Source: Paramecium tetraurelia (taxonomy: Eukaryota; Ciliophora; Oligohymenophorea; Peniculida; Parameciidae). From it: a DNA stretch of 64,000 nucleotides. The stretch lies in contig NW_001799619.1 of the NCBI RefSeq assembly GCF_000165425.1, forward strand, positions 314,578 to 378,577, written 5' to 3'. The position numbers and the translations under genes were made by a program. Each line of letters opens with the position of its first letter. Positions within the stretch are counted from its first letter, which is position 1. Below, piece after piece: positions 39,895 through 51,630 of the stretch. The notes beneath the pieces are model-generated. The model ran no database searches, was not told where the DNA came from, and saw only the letters and a program-made list of their open reading frames with translations.

Positions 39895-40254
39895 GTTTTG
39901 AGAGGAGTTTGTTCTGATAAATTTAGTTTATTTATTTTTATATAATAATCTGAGAATCTTAAAATCGGAGTGTATTAATATTAATATAATAAAAAGATAT
40001 AAGATGTACACAATTAAATACAAAGAATAATGCTGAGCTTCGGCAGCAATATAAAATTGTTCTCTATTTTAAGATTTGCATTTCAATCAAATAAATTCTA
40101 AATTATATTTTGTTTCATTTTAAATTATTATTTTATATAGTGCGCCATCTTCTTCAAAATTACCAAATAAATATTATATTATTTCTTTAAAATTATAATG
40201 TCTTAAAACATACAAAATCAATACTCAAATACAAATAACTCACAGACATCACAT
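39895..40254. other. intergenic, nothing specific seen
   Basis: About 360 bp of AT-rich DNA upstream of the nucleotidyltransferase gene and downstream of the B-box/WD40 gene (same strand). Probably promoter plus 3' flank. No open frame with coding character. Confidence 0.45.
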
Positions 40255-42786
40255 TCAGTTAATAGTATAGAATTCAATCCTCTTGTTTTCATGAGCACTA
40301 TATAAGGACTTCCCATCCGAAATAACTTTGTTGCATCCATAAGGATTCATTGAAATTTCCTATACTTTTTAAGGCTAAGTGTCCAACTTCCACACTGATA
40401 TTTTCCCCTCCTATTCGAAACCCATCAATCCAGCAAATAAATATTACGAATCAGGATCAAAACTAATAGAATGGACTGGATAATCCTCTTCAAGATTTCT
40501 AAGTTCTTAAAGTTTTGGATATTGCCATATTTTAATGCAATTATCCTTAGACCCACTAATCAAAATTCCATTGTTTTAAGAATTATTGCTAGACAAGGCT
40601 AGACATAAAATTATGTTCTTATGACCACTCACCTCAAATATCTTATTATTAGTCTGAGTATCATATAAGATTATATTCTTTCCGCTTGCTATAACTAGAT
40701 TGTGTCTTTCAGCTGCCAATGCACTTACTCTTGCATTGGTTTTTAGCGAATGTTATAACGATCCATCAAAATCCCAAAACTTTACGTAAGTGTCATCAGA
40801 TCCTGATGCTATGTAGTTTCCAACGAATTCCAAACATCTGATTCTATCTGCATGTCCTTCGCAAACATAGACTTATTTCCAAACTGGATTAGGTTTCCAA
40901 ATACGAACTGTTTTATCAACTGATCCACTAGCAATGATTCTTTTCTTTGAAAAAGCAACACACAGGACTTGATCCTTATGTTCCTTAAGAGTCGTTTTCA
41001 ATTGTCTTGATCGTCTACGATTATAGATTGATATTACTTGTCCCATATTTTAATGGTAGTATCTTTGGAACATGTGATAATTTTATCAGCATCCATCAAG
41101 GCAAGATCCTTTACACTTTTATCATGACCTTTCAGAGTCTAGTCATATTCAATCGATAAAGGATTAAGTAAGTTTGGAGTTAGCTTGACTTGAGGTGGGC
41201 CAATAGACCTAATTTGTTAATTGAATATACTTAGAACTAATGTATGATAAATCTAATTGTGATTTATTGTCCCTAACTAATTAAGCTTATAAGTTTGATT
41301 ATGATGATGTAGACTGTTTGATGCTGGGCTATTATTAAATTACATATTAATCTGTAGGTTCAAACAGAAGTTGATTTGAAATTGAAAAATGCTGCTCATA
41401 AGGTTATTAATTATCCTTAAAAATAGAATATTGATTTTTCTAGTTATTGTCTTCATTTATTTAGTTTTCTGAATATTAATTAAGTATCTCACTTGTAGCA
41501 GGAATATATTCGGCATTCTATTATTATTTCTCATCCTTTTATGAAGCATTTGAAAAGTAAAATATATTGTCTTTTAAGAATCCTTTGTTGTCATTCTAAG
41601 TTAAGGGCATCTAATTTGCAAAATATCCAGATTAATTGGGTTATTCCTGCTAAAAGTATTTGAAAACACTTTGCTATTATGAAGACGGATTAGTTTTTGG
41701 AGACCTATCGAATGTTTTGGATCCTGGAGACTTAGGCAAGATATCTATGGATTGAGTCTGCATATTATTCACTTTAAAAGGTTCCACTGGCCTCTGCATC
41801 TCAAAAGATGAATTTTAAGATTTCTATTTAGATTGATAGCTTTCTTAATTTTAGGCCTTATCTGACGATTTATCTAAATCAAAGGGCTTGGTAATTTTGA
41901 AAGAATTTTATGTATCCTATTTGCTTCTGGCTGATTATTGAGAATCCTATTCAGTGAAATAGTTCTTTAATTTTGAATTATTAAATGAACCAACTGGCAT
42001 TAGGTCTCTTTATAATAGCTATTTTCTTATTGGGGAAATACTTGCCTATTTTTATTGGAAAATAGGTTCTTTTGATCTATTTGATCGATTGGTTAATTCT
42101 GGGGATATTTCTTTCCCTTCCGATTTATAATTGATGATACTCGAAGATTGTGAAGGTGTTTGAGGTGTTTATGAAGGTTACACTAATTTAATAGGTAATT
42201 AAGAAAATGATTATTTAATCTATTTTTCGATATCTGTTATCTGTTCATAAAAGGATTCTAAATATTCTCTATCTTTCAGTTAATCTCTTTAAACTAACTC
42301 AATCAACTTCGATTGGTATTATTAAATACTCATCTTCTCTGATTTTAATTACTTCACCAATTCCTTTTTTCTCTTCTCATCTATTTAACTAACATCAATT
42401 AACAGTTAAGATATTTTAGTGTGAAAGAATGCCTTTAAAGATTCCAGTTTCTACAAAATATTCGTCTAATATTCAGCATTTAAGTATTTGATTTATTCAT
42501 TGATATAGACATCCAAATTTTTAATCACGTGTGTAACATGAGTATCTGTGCACATATCACAGAGTGGTCCCTTCCTTGTACAATCAGGTTGTAAGCATAC
42601 CTATGTATATGGTAATGAATGCAGTTAGCAATAATATTACATTATATAAATTATTATTGTTATTTTACTCTTAAAATCAAATGGAGCAAATGCGATTAAT
42701 TTAACCAATTTCCATGCTCCAAACTTACAGTTTAAAACATATTGATTAGAAATGCTGAATGAAAATACTCGCTTGTTATCGTTCAT
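40255..42786 (-). CDS. B-box-like zinc finger and WD40-repeat protein
   Basis: Around 820 residues. Near the N-terminus a zinc-binding cluster, CLQPDCTRKGPLCDMCTDTH followed by VTHVIKN, resembles a B-box; a coiled coil follows (KKELVKQLKSEKMSIQQYQ), then 350 residues rich in Gln, Ser and Pro. The C-terminal 330 residues are a seven-blade WD40 propeller: LKGHDKSVKDLALMDADKII, GSVDKTVRIWKPNPVW, GHADRIRCLEFVGNYIASGS, SGHKNIILCLALSS, GSKDNCIKIWQYP and FAGLMGFEQEGKISVWKL. Two introns (25 nt ending CAAG, 23 nt ending TAG) lie before and in the propeller. Without a RING it is probably a scaffold or substrate-recognition protein. The 5' end is uncertain: one more intron may lie between the ATG and the B-box. 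Confidence 0.82.
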
Positions 42787-42910
42787 GATCCTATTAAATC
42801 TAAAATTGGATCATGTCAATATTTAATTAAACTATTATCTAAAATTAATGAACATCAATACTTTATCAACATTATTAAATACTTAATATATTTATAAATA
42901 ATTAAATTAA

Positions 42911-43579
42911 ATGTTTTCAGAAAGATTAGTAAGAGTAACTTTGACTCTACCAAAAGTTGAAGGTAATCTAAAATGGGAATCAGATGTTTAAACAAACACT
43001 TCAAGATCAAGTTTCACTCTTATTTATATTTAGGAATCATTTCAATCAATGCTAGACCCTAATAATTTGGGAATCGATTTCATAAACAAACTATGACTTC
43101 CATTGTATCTCCAAAATAACTTTAACTCTACACTCCCATGCAGGAAAGCAAAAGAGCTAAGAAATTAAAAAATATCCCTTATGAACTCTAATACTTCACT
43201 CCCAAACTTCCTAATAAAAACTTTACTTCTAGTCATCTCATGAGTGATGAATTGCTTAAACCTTCCTCTGAGAGCATCGAAAACAAAGATAAATGGCAGA
43301 TTAAATCCCATATTCCCAAAACAAATAATGTGTTCAGTTTATGCTAAATAAAAAGAATTGATAAATAAGAGAAAAAAAATGAGAAATCTTAAGATTTTAT
43401 TTAAATTAGAAAATAAAATACTCAAAATATTGAGAATGAAAAAGTCAAAGTAATCTTATGCTTTCTATCACATCTAGAGATTTAAGAAATATCGATAAGC
43501 CACCTAAAAGTTGATTGATCAATTTGCCCAATAATTCAATACTCGTGCTAAAATTGACAATTTCAATTTGAATCTATGA
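42911..43579 (+). CDS. basic hypothetical protein
   Basis: 198 residues, three introns (21, 23, 28 nt). Strongly basic and Gln/Asn-rich with short conserved-looking stretches (QLQLYTPMQESKRAKKLKNI, PYELQYFTPKLPNKNF). No signal peptide, membrane segment or recognised domain. The three introns each restore one open frame, which supports a real gene. It is divergent from the B-box/WD40 gene, start codons 124 bp apart, and 109 bp ahead of PEX11 on the same strand. Confidence 0.65.
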
Positions 43580-43688
43580 AAATCAAATGGAATTTTTGTT
43601 TGTTTTGATAATCTCAATAAGTTCATAACTTTTTATTTTCAATCTGAATTCTATATTAAATTAATAAATAATTATATATTAAAAAGAA

Positions 43689-44539
43689 ATGCTCCAAAAT
43701 TTTATTCAATTTCAGTCATCTATTGGTAAAGTTACTTTATTATACTAAGAAAATCGAGATAAATTACTTAAATTTTTATAAAATTGGCAATTGTTACGAA
43801 GTTATATGCTTATTGGATACAATAATGAAGAATCGGAGTCTAAATTTTTTATATATTGTACATACAATCCCATAACTTAGAACAATTATATATATGCAGA
43901 AGATTATTCAGACTTGGAAAGAGTCTACAAACAATCTTAAATATCTTAGAAAGAAAATAACTATAAAATTCGAATAAAGCATACAATCAAATACCACACA
44001 AGGTGAATGAAATGTCCATATATTCAGTCTACATATTTTATTTCTTTTTTCACTTGATTGAAAATATCATGGTCATTCATTAAATGGGATTCTTTGGCAA
44101 AAGATTTAATCATAAATTATTAAAAATTGTATCTCATACATTTTGGACTTTTGGACTAATAACTTAGCTAATATATTATTTCAATAGACTTAGATCAGCA
44201 TTTCGAAGGTATTTTAATCTTTATTAGAGAGAGAGTAAGAAATGAAATCTTAAATCTAAAATGGAATGACCAATGGAGAGTTTCTCGAAAAATTAAAGTC
44301 CTATTCTAATGAAAGATACTAATATGGATTATTAATATTAAGAATTATTGGTGATCTAGCATGCGCTATGTAGAAAGCATAGATTCCAGAAAAAATTGTA
44401 ATGCATACTATCTCATTTCTAGTTACATACTAGATTTAATAGAGGATTAGTTGCTTGCGGAGGATTATTGAGTTCGACCATTTAAATATGCATATAAGCA
44501 GCAAGAATAAATAAAAAATAGAACTTTGTGGAAGTATGA
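43689..44539 (+). CDS. PEX11: PEX11 family peroxisomal membrane protein
   Basis: About 254 residues (246 if an optional 24-nt in-frame intron near 43725 is used), introns of 23, 19, 19 and 25 nt. PEX11 proteins bind and elongate the peroxisome membrane before division. Landmarks in order: ENRDKLLKFLQNW (family N-terminus), RRLFRLGKSLQTILNI (the RKLFRLGK amphipathic signature), FYFFFHLIENIMVIHQMGF, FWTFGLITQLIYYFNRL, QYGLLILRIIGDLACAMQKA and GLVACGGLLSSTIQICIQA, matching the helical hairpins and the C-terminal G-rich membrane segment. Removing the introns is needed to reach each motif, so the model is well constrained. No targeting tripeptide is expected for a membrane protein. Confidence 0.88.
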
Positions 44540-45174
44540 ATAAAAAATAAATGAGTTTAAATATTTAATAATAAGACCTCATAACTAAAATTTGTAATTT
44601 TAGTATTAGTTTATTTATTAAATTTGGAATAAATCCTCCTTCTTGCATTTATTATAATTTAATCTACTCTATACCTAATAAAATCAAAACCTAAATTTCA
44701 TCTATCATACATTATTTATTCTATTAAAATAATAATTTAAATATTTTTAATTATATATAATAAGAATTCTTAGCATTTATGGATCTTCTTGACCTTTCTT
44801 TATTTTATCAGTCTAAATTATATAAATATAAAAGATGTTGAGAATAGCCAAAAATTATGATATCACTTTAAGCTCTTGAAAAATAGTTATTCATTCAATT
44901 CATAAGAATGAATTTATAACACTTTTGATCAATCTAACTAATAAGTTAGAATTAAAAAAGATGAGATATAATTAATGTATTAATTATTCAAATGATTTGC
45001 ATAACGTTTCTAATTCGTATTTATTAATCAATGATAATTCTAAGCTTTGAATTAATTAAGAATACATAATTTTGAATAATTAATTATTAGATAAATTAGT
45101 GATGATTAGTATTTTTGATTGATAATCTAAAATTTGCTTTTAATATATTATTAAATTATTAATATAAAAAGTCA
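44540..45174. other. intergenic between convergent genes, nothing seen
   Basis: About 635 bp, extremely AT-rich, between the stops of PEX11 and the SHIPPO-repeat gene. No RNA gene, tandem repeat or coding frame could be supported. Confidence 0.45.
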
Positions 45175-45878
45175 TCATTATTAAGTTTTTTTTTTTGATT
45201 TGATTTCAAAAACAGATTTGAGGGCATATGTTCCTGGGCCAGGTGATTCAATTTTCAATCCTGGTAGAGGTCTATCCCCAATTCCAAAAGTAATTTATTT
45301 AAATCGATTGTTCTAAATAATTTTATCGGTAGGAAGATAAGAAGTAGGTGAAGCGGTTTTTGGTAATTTTATATCGGAACTTATAAGTAAAATCTGAATT
45401 AATACTTGATCTTGCCATATATACTAAAGGCTTTTGTTTTATTAAGCAATTTTAAATCATATGATCCAGGTCCTGGAACATCAAAACCTCGTACTGATTA
45501 TAACTTCATTCCAAAGCTGCAGGATCTACAAGAGGTCTATTTTATATCATATGTTCCAGGAGCTGGATTTAATTGATCTCTTTTTTCAAGGTCTAATGGT
45601 CTTAGCTATTTGTTTCCAAATCCAAAAGATGTGGCTCTTTTAGTTTTAGTATCAGTGAGACATAGATATTTTGGGGATGGAAGCTAAGGAGCATGATGAG
45701 ATTAGAATCTTTCTGCTCTGGGAAAAGACAATTAAGGATTTGTTTATTGTAGAATGCTTGAGCTAAGTTGATTGGGTTCACTAAATTGTCCACGAAAAGT
45801 GTTGTTATTAATAAGTTTCATGACTGAAAAAAGAGGTTTACTTTTCAGATGTTATGAGTTATTCTCATTATTTATCAT
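45175..45878 (-). CDS. SHIPPO/STPGR-repeat protein, probable microtubule-associated
   Basis: 219 residues, two introns (18 nt ending CAG, 26 nt ending AAG). Carries at least three Pro-Gly-rich repeats with a preceding phenylalanine: SFGFGNKQLRP..NPAPGTYDI, SFGMKLQS..VPGPGSYDL, and TFGIGDRPLPG..SPGPGTYAL. These are SHIPPO (ODF3/STPGR) repeats, found in proteins inside or along axonemal and cortical microtubules in ciliates and sperm. The protein is basic and ends in a Lys run. The first exon, MINNENNSQHLK, rests on the 18-nt intron; if that is wrong the start is the ATG at 45821. Confidence 0.85.
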
Positions 45879-46324
45879 AATAAAATAAATAAAATCAGAA
45901 TGTAACTAATATCTAATTTAATTGAGATAGATGAAAAATACTTCAGATTCGCTCATATATAATTCCAGTTTTGATTATCTAGGTTTAAATATCGTTATTC
46001 ATGTTTTAATCTAAAGATATAAAAAAAAATATGCAGAAATAATCATAAAACAATAAATATATAGACATAATCAAGAATACAATTTCTAAGATATAGTTTT
46101 AACTAAATTGATAAAGAATGTCTAATTTTATTTTAACTTCTTAAGTAAATACATGAACTTATAAAATTAAGAATTATAAGGATTATTATTTTTCGATATG
46201 GCTAGTATTTAATATGTTCATTTTTCTGTCTGTGTAACAATAATGTTCTATTTAGAGATCTAAAGTTTTACAATTTACGTTTTAAAGGTTTGTGACTAGA
46301 TAATAAATATAAAATAATAATAAT
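45879..46324. other. intergenic promoter region of divergent genes
   Basis: About 445 bp of AT-rich DNA between the SHIPPO and rhomboid-like genes, transcribed away from each other. No gene or RNA seen. Confidence 0.45.
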
Positions 46325-47234
46325 ATGTAGGGTTCAAGAAGGCATCCAGAACTTGATAATATGCCTGACTTTTTATTCGAAAGTAACAGTATATTAATCT
46401 CAAGATACTCTGATACTATCTGATCCAAGGGAGGAAAACTGTTACTCTACTATAAAAGATTATTGCTGTCCAAATTTTACTTTAGTGTCATTTACTGCTA
46501 TAATTTCGTTGATTCAATTGTCTTTGTTTATTGTAATGTGTTTCTTGGGGGATTTTAATCTTCAGAAAACAATTTTGTGTATTGTATTTAAATATTATTT
46601 ACGAAAGAGTTCTCAGATGAGACTCTTGATACTTTTGGGAGATGCTCAGCTTATAATGTGAAATATAAACTAGAGTTTTATCGACTGTTGACTTGCTTAT
46701 TCATATTCAATAATGTTAAGGATTTATGCGGAGAATTATTGTTACAAGTGATTATTGTTTCAATGGCAGAGAAGTTTATTGATAAGAAAACCACTTTGTT
46801 TTTGTATTTGATAACTGGAGTTGCTGGATCAATAACATTCATAGTGTTTTATGATTAGAATTTCGAAGGAAACTAATTTTGTGTTTTTGGAATGGTTGGT
46901 TTAATATTTGGTTTTATAATTCAGAATTCGTAATAAGTATTTGCAATAATTATATAATAAGGATGAGGCAAGATAAGTAATCATGTAAGTAACAATTTTT
47001 ATATTAATAATTGGAATAATCGGGTTTTTTTATAAAAATTCGTTAATCTTTGGAATCTACGGAAGTTTCTTGATTGGAATTATAATTGGATTGATTTAAC
47101 CAACCCAAAATAGGATTTTTTATCGAACTAAAATGAAATTAGTTGGCCTAGGAGTAATTTTCATGTACTTTACTGGATTTATCTATATTTTTTTTTCTTT
47201 TAGGATGCCCTCTCATCCGATTGAATAACAATGA
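46325..47234 (+). CDS. rhomboid-like pseudoprotease
   Basis: 277 residues, three introns (22, 29, 25 nt, all ending AAG). Integral membrane protein of the rhomboid fold: membrane segment FTAIISLIQLSLFIVMCFLG, then FGRCSAYNVKYKLEFYRLLT (compare the FGA..EWWRLFT region), ELLLQVIIVSMAEKF, YLITGVAGSITFIVFY and more segments. The catalytic serine motif GxSG is replaced by GMVG in CVFGMVGLIFGF, and the histidine helix reads GSFLIGIIIGLI with no His. It cannot act as a rhomboid serine protease and is best compared with iRhoms or derlins, which handle membrane clients without cutting them. Family assignment is good by layout; which inactive subgroup is unknown. Confidence 0.8.
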
Positions 47235-47320
47235 GTTTTAATTATTATATTAATTAGTTGTTTCTATGAAATACCAAAATCTCTGTATATAATTATATTA
47301 AAATAAAAAACTAAGTTAAA

Positions 47321-48938
47321 ATGGACAAAAAGGGCAACTTTGAAAGGTTAAGGCAGAAGTTGAAGAGTGATTTATTTAAGAACGAGTCTAACCAAAAACA
47401 GCATGCCGAAGAAATAATAAACTAGTGTCCGTAGATCTTGGACTATGTTCATTGCTCGAGTCAAAGTGAATTTAAAGAGGAGCCGACTCAATTGATAGAT
47501 TATATCTCAAATCAGAAACATTTGGAGCAGATGAAGCATTCCTTCTAGAATTAATACTAAATAGGTAAGATATTAGGCGAAGGGGCACATGCTGTCGTTC
47601 GATAATGTTGGCAAATTACAAATCCCGATGAAACCTATGCAGTCAAAATTACAAGGAATCCTGATCCCGAAATCACAGAGATTATGAAAGAAACTTTCCT
47701 TAATACAGTCTCCTTGAATCATCCTTACATCTGCAAAACCAATATGCTTTACATAGATCCTAATATGGAGTGTTCGTATCTCGTCATGGAATATTTGCCA
47801 TATCCCAGTCTACAACAAATACTTAGGGAAAGATAGATTTTGGAATTTGAGGATGTCCGCTCTATTATGAGGCAATTATTTGAAGCGCTATCATATATTC
47901 ACAAAGTCGGATTATGTCATAGAGATATTAAACCAGACAACATAGTATATGATAATGATTCAAACTCAATTAAAGTCATTGACTTTGGGGTTTCAAAAAG
48001 ATTTCTTCTTACTGAAAAAAGCTGTAAAGACATTAAAAATAACCTTTTATGGACGGTTACTGGAACTATGCCATATCAAGCTCCAGAATTGTGGACAGGG
48101 TCGGGATACTCCAATAAAATTGATATATGGGCAGCTGGAGTGGTTTGCTATCAGATGTTGTGTGGAAGACTACCTTTGGATTAAGAAAACTAAATGGAAA
48201 GTTTTTCTACTTAAACTGAATATACTGGCCATTTTCAGGAGGAATAGTTTATCAAACTCCCTCCTTTAATTATCGATTTCATCAAAAGAATATTAAAATG
48301 GAACCCAGACAAAAGAATTACATCCTAAGGTATTCTCAATTTATAATTTAAAAGAGGCTCTCCTTCATCCTTGGCTTTATTAACCAAAGTTAATGCCTAA
48401 ATATTACAAAGGAAAATCTAAGGATGATATATTCTCTCGATCAAGTGACAAGCCTCTTTTGGCAATTGTTAGGTCTATGTAAGCTAATGTAAAAATATTT
48501 TAATAATCTGTTTCAAGTGTCAACGAGAATTTCCTTGACAAAAACAATTTCAACAAAAATCATGGATAAATTATAATCGGTTTCAAAGAAACTAGTCAAC
48601 AAATAAGAGAAAAATCCATTCACTTTCAATAATCAATTCATTCTATGAATCTCAACAAATGCACTCTTAAACCTAACACAGAGGATGTCAAAGACTTCTT
48701 TGACATCATTAGTTATTGCGATAGTAATTCCTCATTTGAAGCTATTGAAGAGAAACAATAATTATAAGCCTAACAATAAAAATAGGCTTAACAATAATAA
48801 CAACAATAAAAATAATCTTAATAACAACAACAATAAAAAATTGGATTTTCTTAAAGGTTAGGAATTATCAAAGAAGAGCCAGAAACCCCTTTAGTAAACA
48901 ATTTCATTCCTAATATTCATAAACAAGTTGAAAGTTGA
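47321..48938 (+). CDS. serine/threonine protein kinase with Gln-rich tail
   Basis: 530 residues, one 25-nt intron ending AAG. Kinase domain about residues 80-350: ILGEGAHAVVRQCW (glycine loop), ETYAVKIT (ATP Lys), YLVMEYLPYPSLQQIL, LCHRDIKPDNIVYD, VIDFGVSKRF, TGTMPYQAPELWTG and DIWAAGVVCYQMLCGRLPLD. All catalytic residues are present, so it should be active. Sequence around the APE motif is CAMK-like but there is no calmodulin-binding helix that I can identify, and no EF-hands. The C-terminal 180 residues end in a run of about 25 residues that is mostly glutamine, from mixed TAA, TAG and CAA codons. 86 bp downstream of the rhomboid gene, same strand. Confidence 0.9.
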
Positions 48939-49861
48939 TCAAAATTTAAATTTATATTATTATAATTTACAAAGCATATCATTAATTCATTTAAATAGTT
49001 TAAAAATTATATAAGCTAAATCTTTTTATAATTACCATAACCTTCAATTGATGTAAATATGTAATCAACCGATGAAATAAGTCAATTGTCTAAAGAATTA
49101 TAAATTGTAACCTAATAGGATCCTAAAAATAGTTTAATATTATTAATAAAATTCTAAAAATATATTTCCATATATATTCTAAAATCTTCATTTATAATTG
49201 TTAAAGATTTGAAGATTTATTTTCGTAAATTTATAATAGTCTATTTTAAATAGCAGGTGTTACAGTATATATTATTCACTAGAAATTCTTAATATGTTAA
49301 ATATTATTTTCCAATAGATTGCCAACTATATAATTTGTTAATTTCATAAAAATACCATGTACAAGTAAAGAATATCACTTATTGAATAACCTCTTATTTA
49401 AATAATATCAAAAGAAACAATTAGCTCACCTAAGAATTATAGTGATTTTTACTTGTATCAGTTCTTAGCATGGTTATATGGGATCTTTAGATTTATCACA
49501 GGTGTCTATTGCTTCAATAATTTAAAAAAAAAATCTTCTAAGATGTTATTAGGTAACCAATAAAAATGTTTTAATTTAGCTAAAGGTAGTGTAAAAGTCA
49601 TATAACTAAACATATTATAAAACCAAGTGTAAAATAAGCAATAATTTAAAAAAAAATATCTAAAAATTTTGAGATTTCATTAACTTTTCGAATAAGTCTA
49701 AAGAACTTGAAGTGAATAAGGAAATAGACTGATGAATTCTTTAAAGAATGGTACTTTTTATCTTATAAGAATTATTATACAAATAAATTCTTTAATAAGA
49801 TTGGAATAAAAGTGTGAGAGAAAAATAGCATAATTTAAAAATAATTTTTTAAATAAATACA
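48939..49861. other. longest intergenic stretch; no gene identified
   Basis: 923 bp without a coding frame I can support, unusual here. It is AT-rich with a more mixed patch around 49400-49520. No tRNA fold. A short match to the U6 snRNA core (TTAGCATGG near 49464) stands alone and is not enough. The right end should hold the strong promoter of ribosomal protein P2. Confidence 0.4.
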
Positions 49862-50248
49862 ATGTAATTCGTCGCTGCTTATGCTTTGTTAGTTTTGGGA
49901 GGAAAAGCTCAACCAAGTAAATCATTTCACAATGAATATCTTAGCTGAGGCAGATATTAAGGGATTATTGGCTGAAGTAGGTGCTCAAGGAGCTGATGAT
50001 TAAATCAAGGCAATTGTTGATGCATTGAAAGGAAAGACTCTTGCTGATGTTATCAGTGAAGGATTGAAAAAAGTAGGCACTCTCTAATTGGGAGGAGGAG
50101 GTAGAAAATGAATCATAATTCTTAAGCTGCATCAAATGCTCCAGCTAAGGCCTAAGCTCCAGCTGCCGCCAAACAAGAGGCACCAAAGCCAGTTGAAAAG
50201 GCCCCAGAACCAGAAGAAGACGTTGATATGGGTGGTTTGTTTGACTGA
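49862..50248 (+). CDS. RPLP2: 60S acidic ribosomal protein P2
   Basis: 110 residues, the normal size, with two introns (28 nt ending TAG, 26 nt ending AAG). Stalk protein of the large ribosomal subunit that recruits translation factors. Shows FVAAYALLVLGGKAQP, ADIKGLLAEVGAQGADDQI, KAIVDALKGKTLADVISEG, the Ala/Pro hinge and the acidic C-terminus EEDVDMGGLFD in place of the usual MGFGLFD. Codon use is biased and GC-richer than in neighbours, as expected of a highly expressed gene. Confidence 0.96.
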
Positions 50249-50298
50249 TTATACATTTTAGTACATTCATATACATATATTAAATATTTTATCATAAA

Positions 50299-51617
50299 TC
50301 AATTAGCCTTTGTTGACAATATTGCTGGGACACTAACATTAGTGGATTGAGGCTTAGCATTATTATTATTATTATTGCTTCCATTGAAAGTATACCCTCC
50401 AAATTAAGCTAACAATCAATAAGTATGAATACCTTAGATCGAGTTCCTTCTTAAACTTAATACGCTTTCTGGGTCGATTTCATTGGCAGAATCTCTACGA
50501 TTTTCACTTGCTATTTAAATCATTTCATCATCCCTGGGAATATATGGGGCAGTTATTTATCTGTCTAACAACTTATCCCACGCATAATCCTTGAACCATT
50601 AATGGGCCTTAACTTCATCAGGGCCATTCACTCCTAATCTATTAGCCGGTTTTCTTTATATGAGCTTGCCCTTAATTACAAATAATACTTTATTAGCAAA
50701 ATCTACTGCCTCCAATGACCATCCAGTGGGGATGTCATTATTTTTGATTTGGACTTATTTTGCTATGACTTGATCCCTAATTTCTTATCTACTTTTGCCT
50801 ACATATGGTCTTTTTCCCATGATGCATTCATAAACAATAACTCCAAGGGCATAATAATCGACTCCTACACCATGATTTTATCCTATTTAATTAGATTAAA
50901 ATATGGAAATTCTTACTGCACATCACTTCTGGAGCCATGTATCCAGGTGTGCCACTAGTGTCTTATGCATTTTCAGGTTTCCATTAACGAGCAATTCCCA
51001 TATCAGTCAATTTTAAATACCCTTTATCATCAAAGACTAAATTTTCAGGTTTGACATCTCGATGGAGAATCCCATTCACATGAAGATATTCCAATGAGAG
51101 GATTATACAAACCACGAAGAATTCTATTTTGTTTAATTTTATGTACTCGTTTGCTCCTCTGTGAATTTCCTCTATTTACATAGATGGTATCTCAGATCTC
51201 CGCCTGTTAGTAAATCCATGACGAGATAGAGATTGTCTCGATCCTGGAATGCTGCTTACATATTAATAATGAAACTATTTTAAGGGATTGAGTTTACTTG
51301 TGTTTCAATTAACTAAGTAATTATAATTCATTCATTACTGATTAAACACTTTTCTTTGCAATGATCCTATTTCAAATAGATAGATTAATTACTTAGCTTT
51401 TGACATTATTTTCATAGCATACAAACTTTTTGACTTTTTGTTCTCCACCATCCAGACCTAATTTCCTTTATTATTTTCTTTAATCTTACCTTTCCAAAAC
51501 CTCCCTTGCCTATAACACTCTTCTGTGTGAAATTGGAGATGGAGATCACTAAAATAAGGCAACACTTATACCTGTTTAATCTTCTGACTCTGTTGATTTT
51601 AGTGTGCAATTTCCCAT
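50299..51617 (-). CDS. AGC-like protein kinase with MGN N-terminus
   Basis: 371 residues and eight introns (18-34 nt), the most fragmented gene in the window. Begins MGNCTLKS, fitting N-myristoylation and palmitoylation. Kinase core: VIGKGGFGKVWMV, LYAMKIMSK, DRDNLYLVMDLLTGGDLRYH, VNGILHRDVKPENLVF, LKLTDMGIARQW, SGTPGYMAPEVM, VDYYALGVIVYECIMGKRPY and KPANRLGVNGPDEVKAHQWF. DFG is DMG; the metal-binding Asp is kept, so it should be active. The RLG...VKAHQWF end is typical of AGC kinases such as PKA and PKG. The tail holds a hydrophobic-rich segment and seven consecutive Asn or so, with no EF-hand or CNBD. An 18-nt intron ending AAG is the shortest clear one here. Its start codon is 13 bp from that of divergent TAF9. 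Confidence 0.9.
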
Positions 51618-51630
51618 TTTTAATTTATTA

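Noticed and set aside
47949-48269. Open frame overlapping the kinase gene in another frame
   Set aside because: Shadow of the kinase coding sequence; it has no motif of its own.
49455-49480. U6 snRNA-like core TTAGCATGG
   Set aside because: Nine bases only; the preceding ACAGAGA box and following conserved bases are absent.
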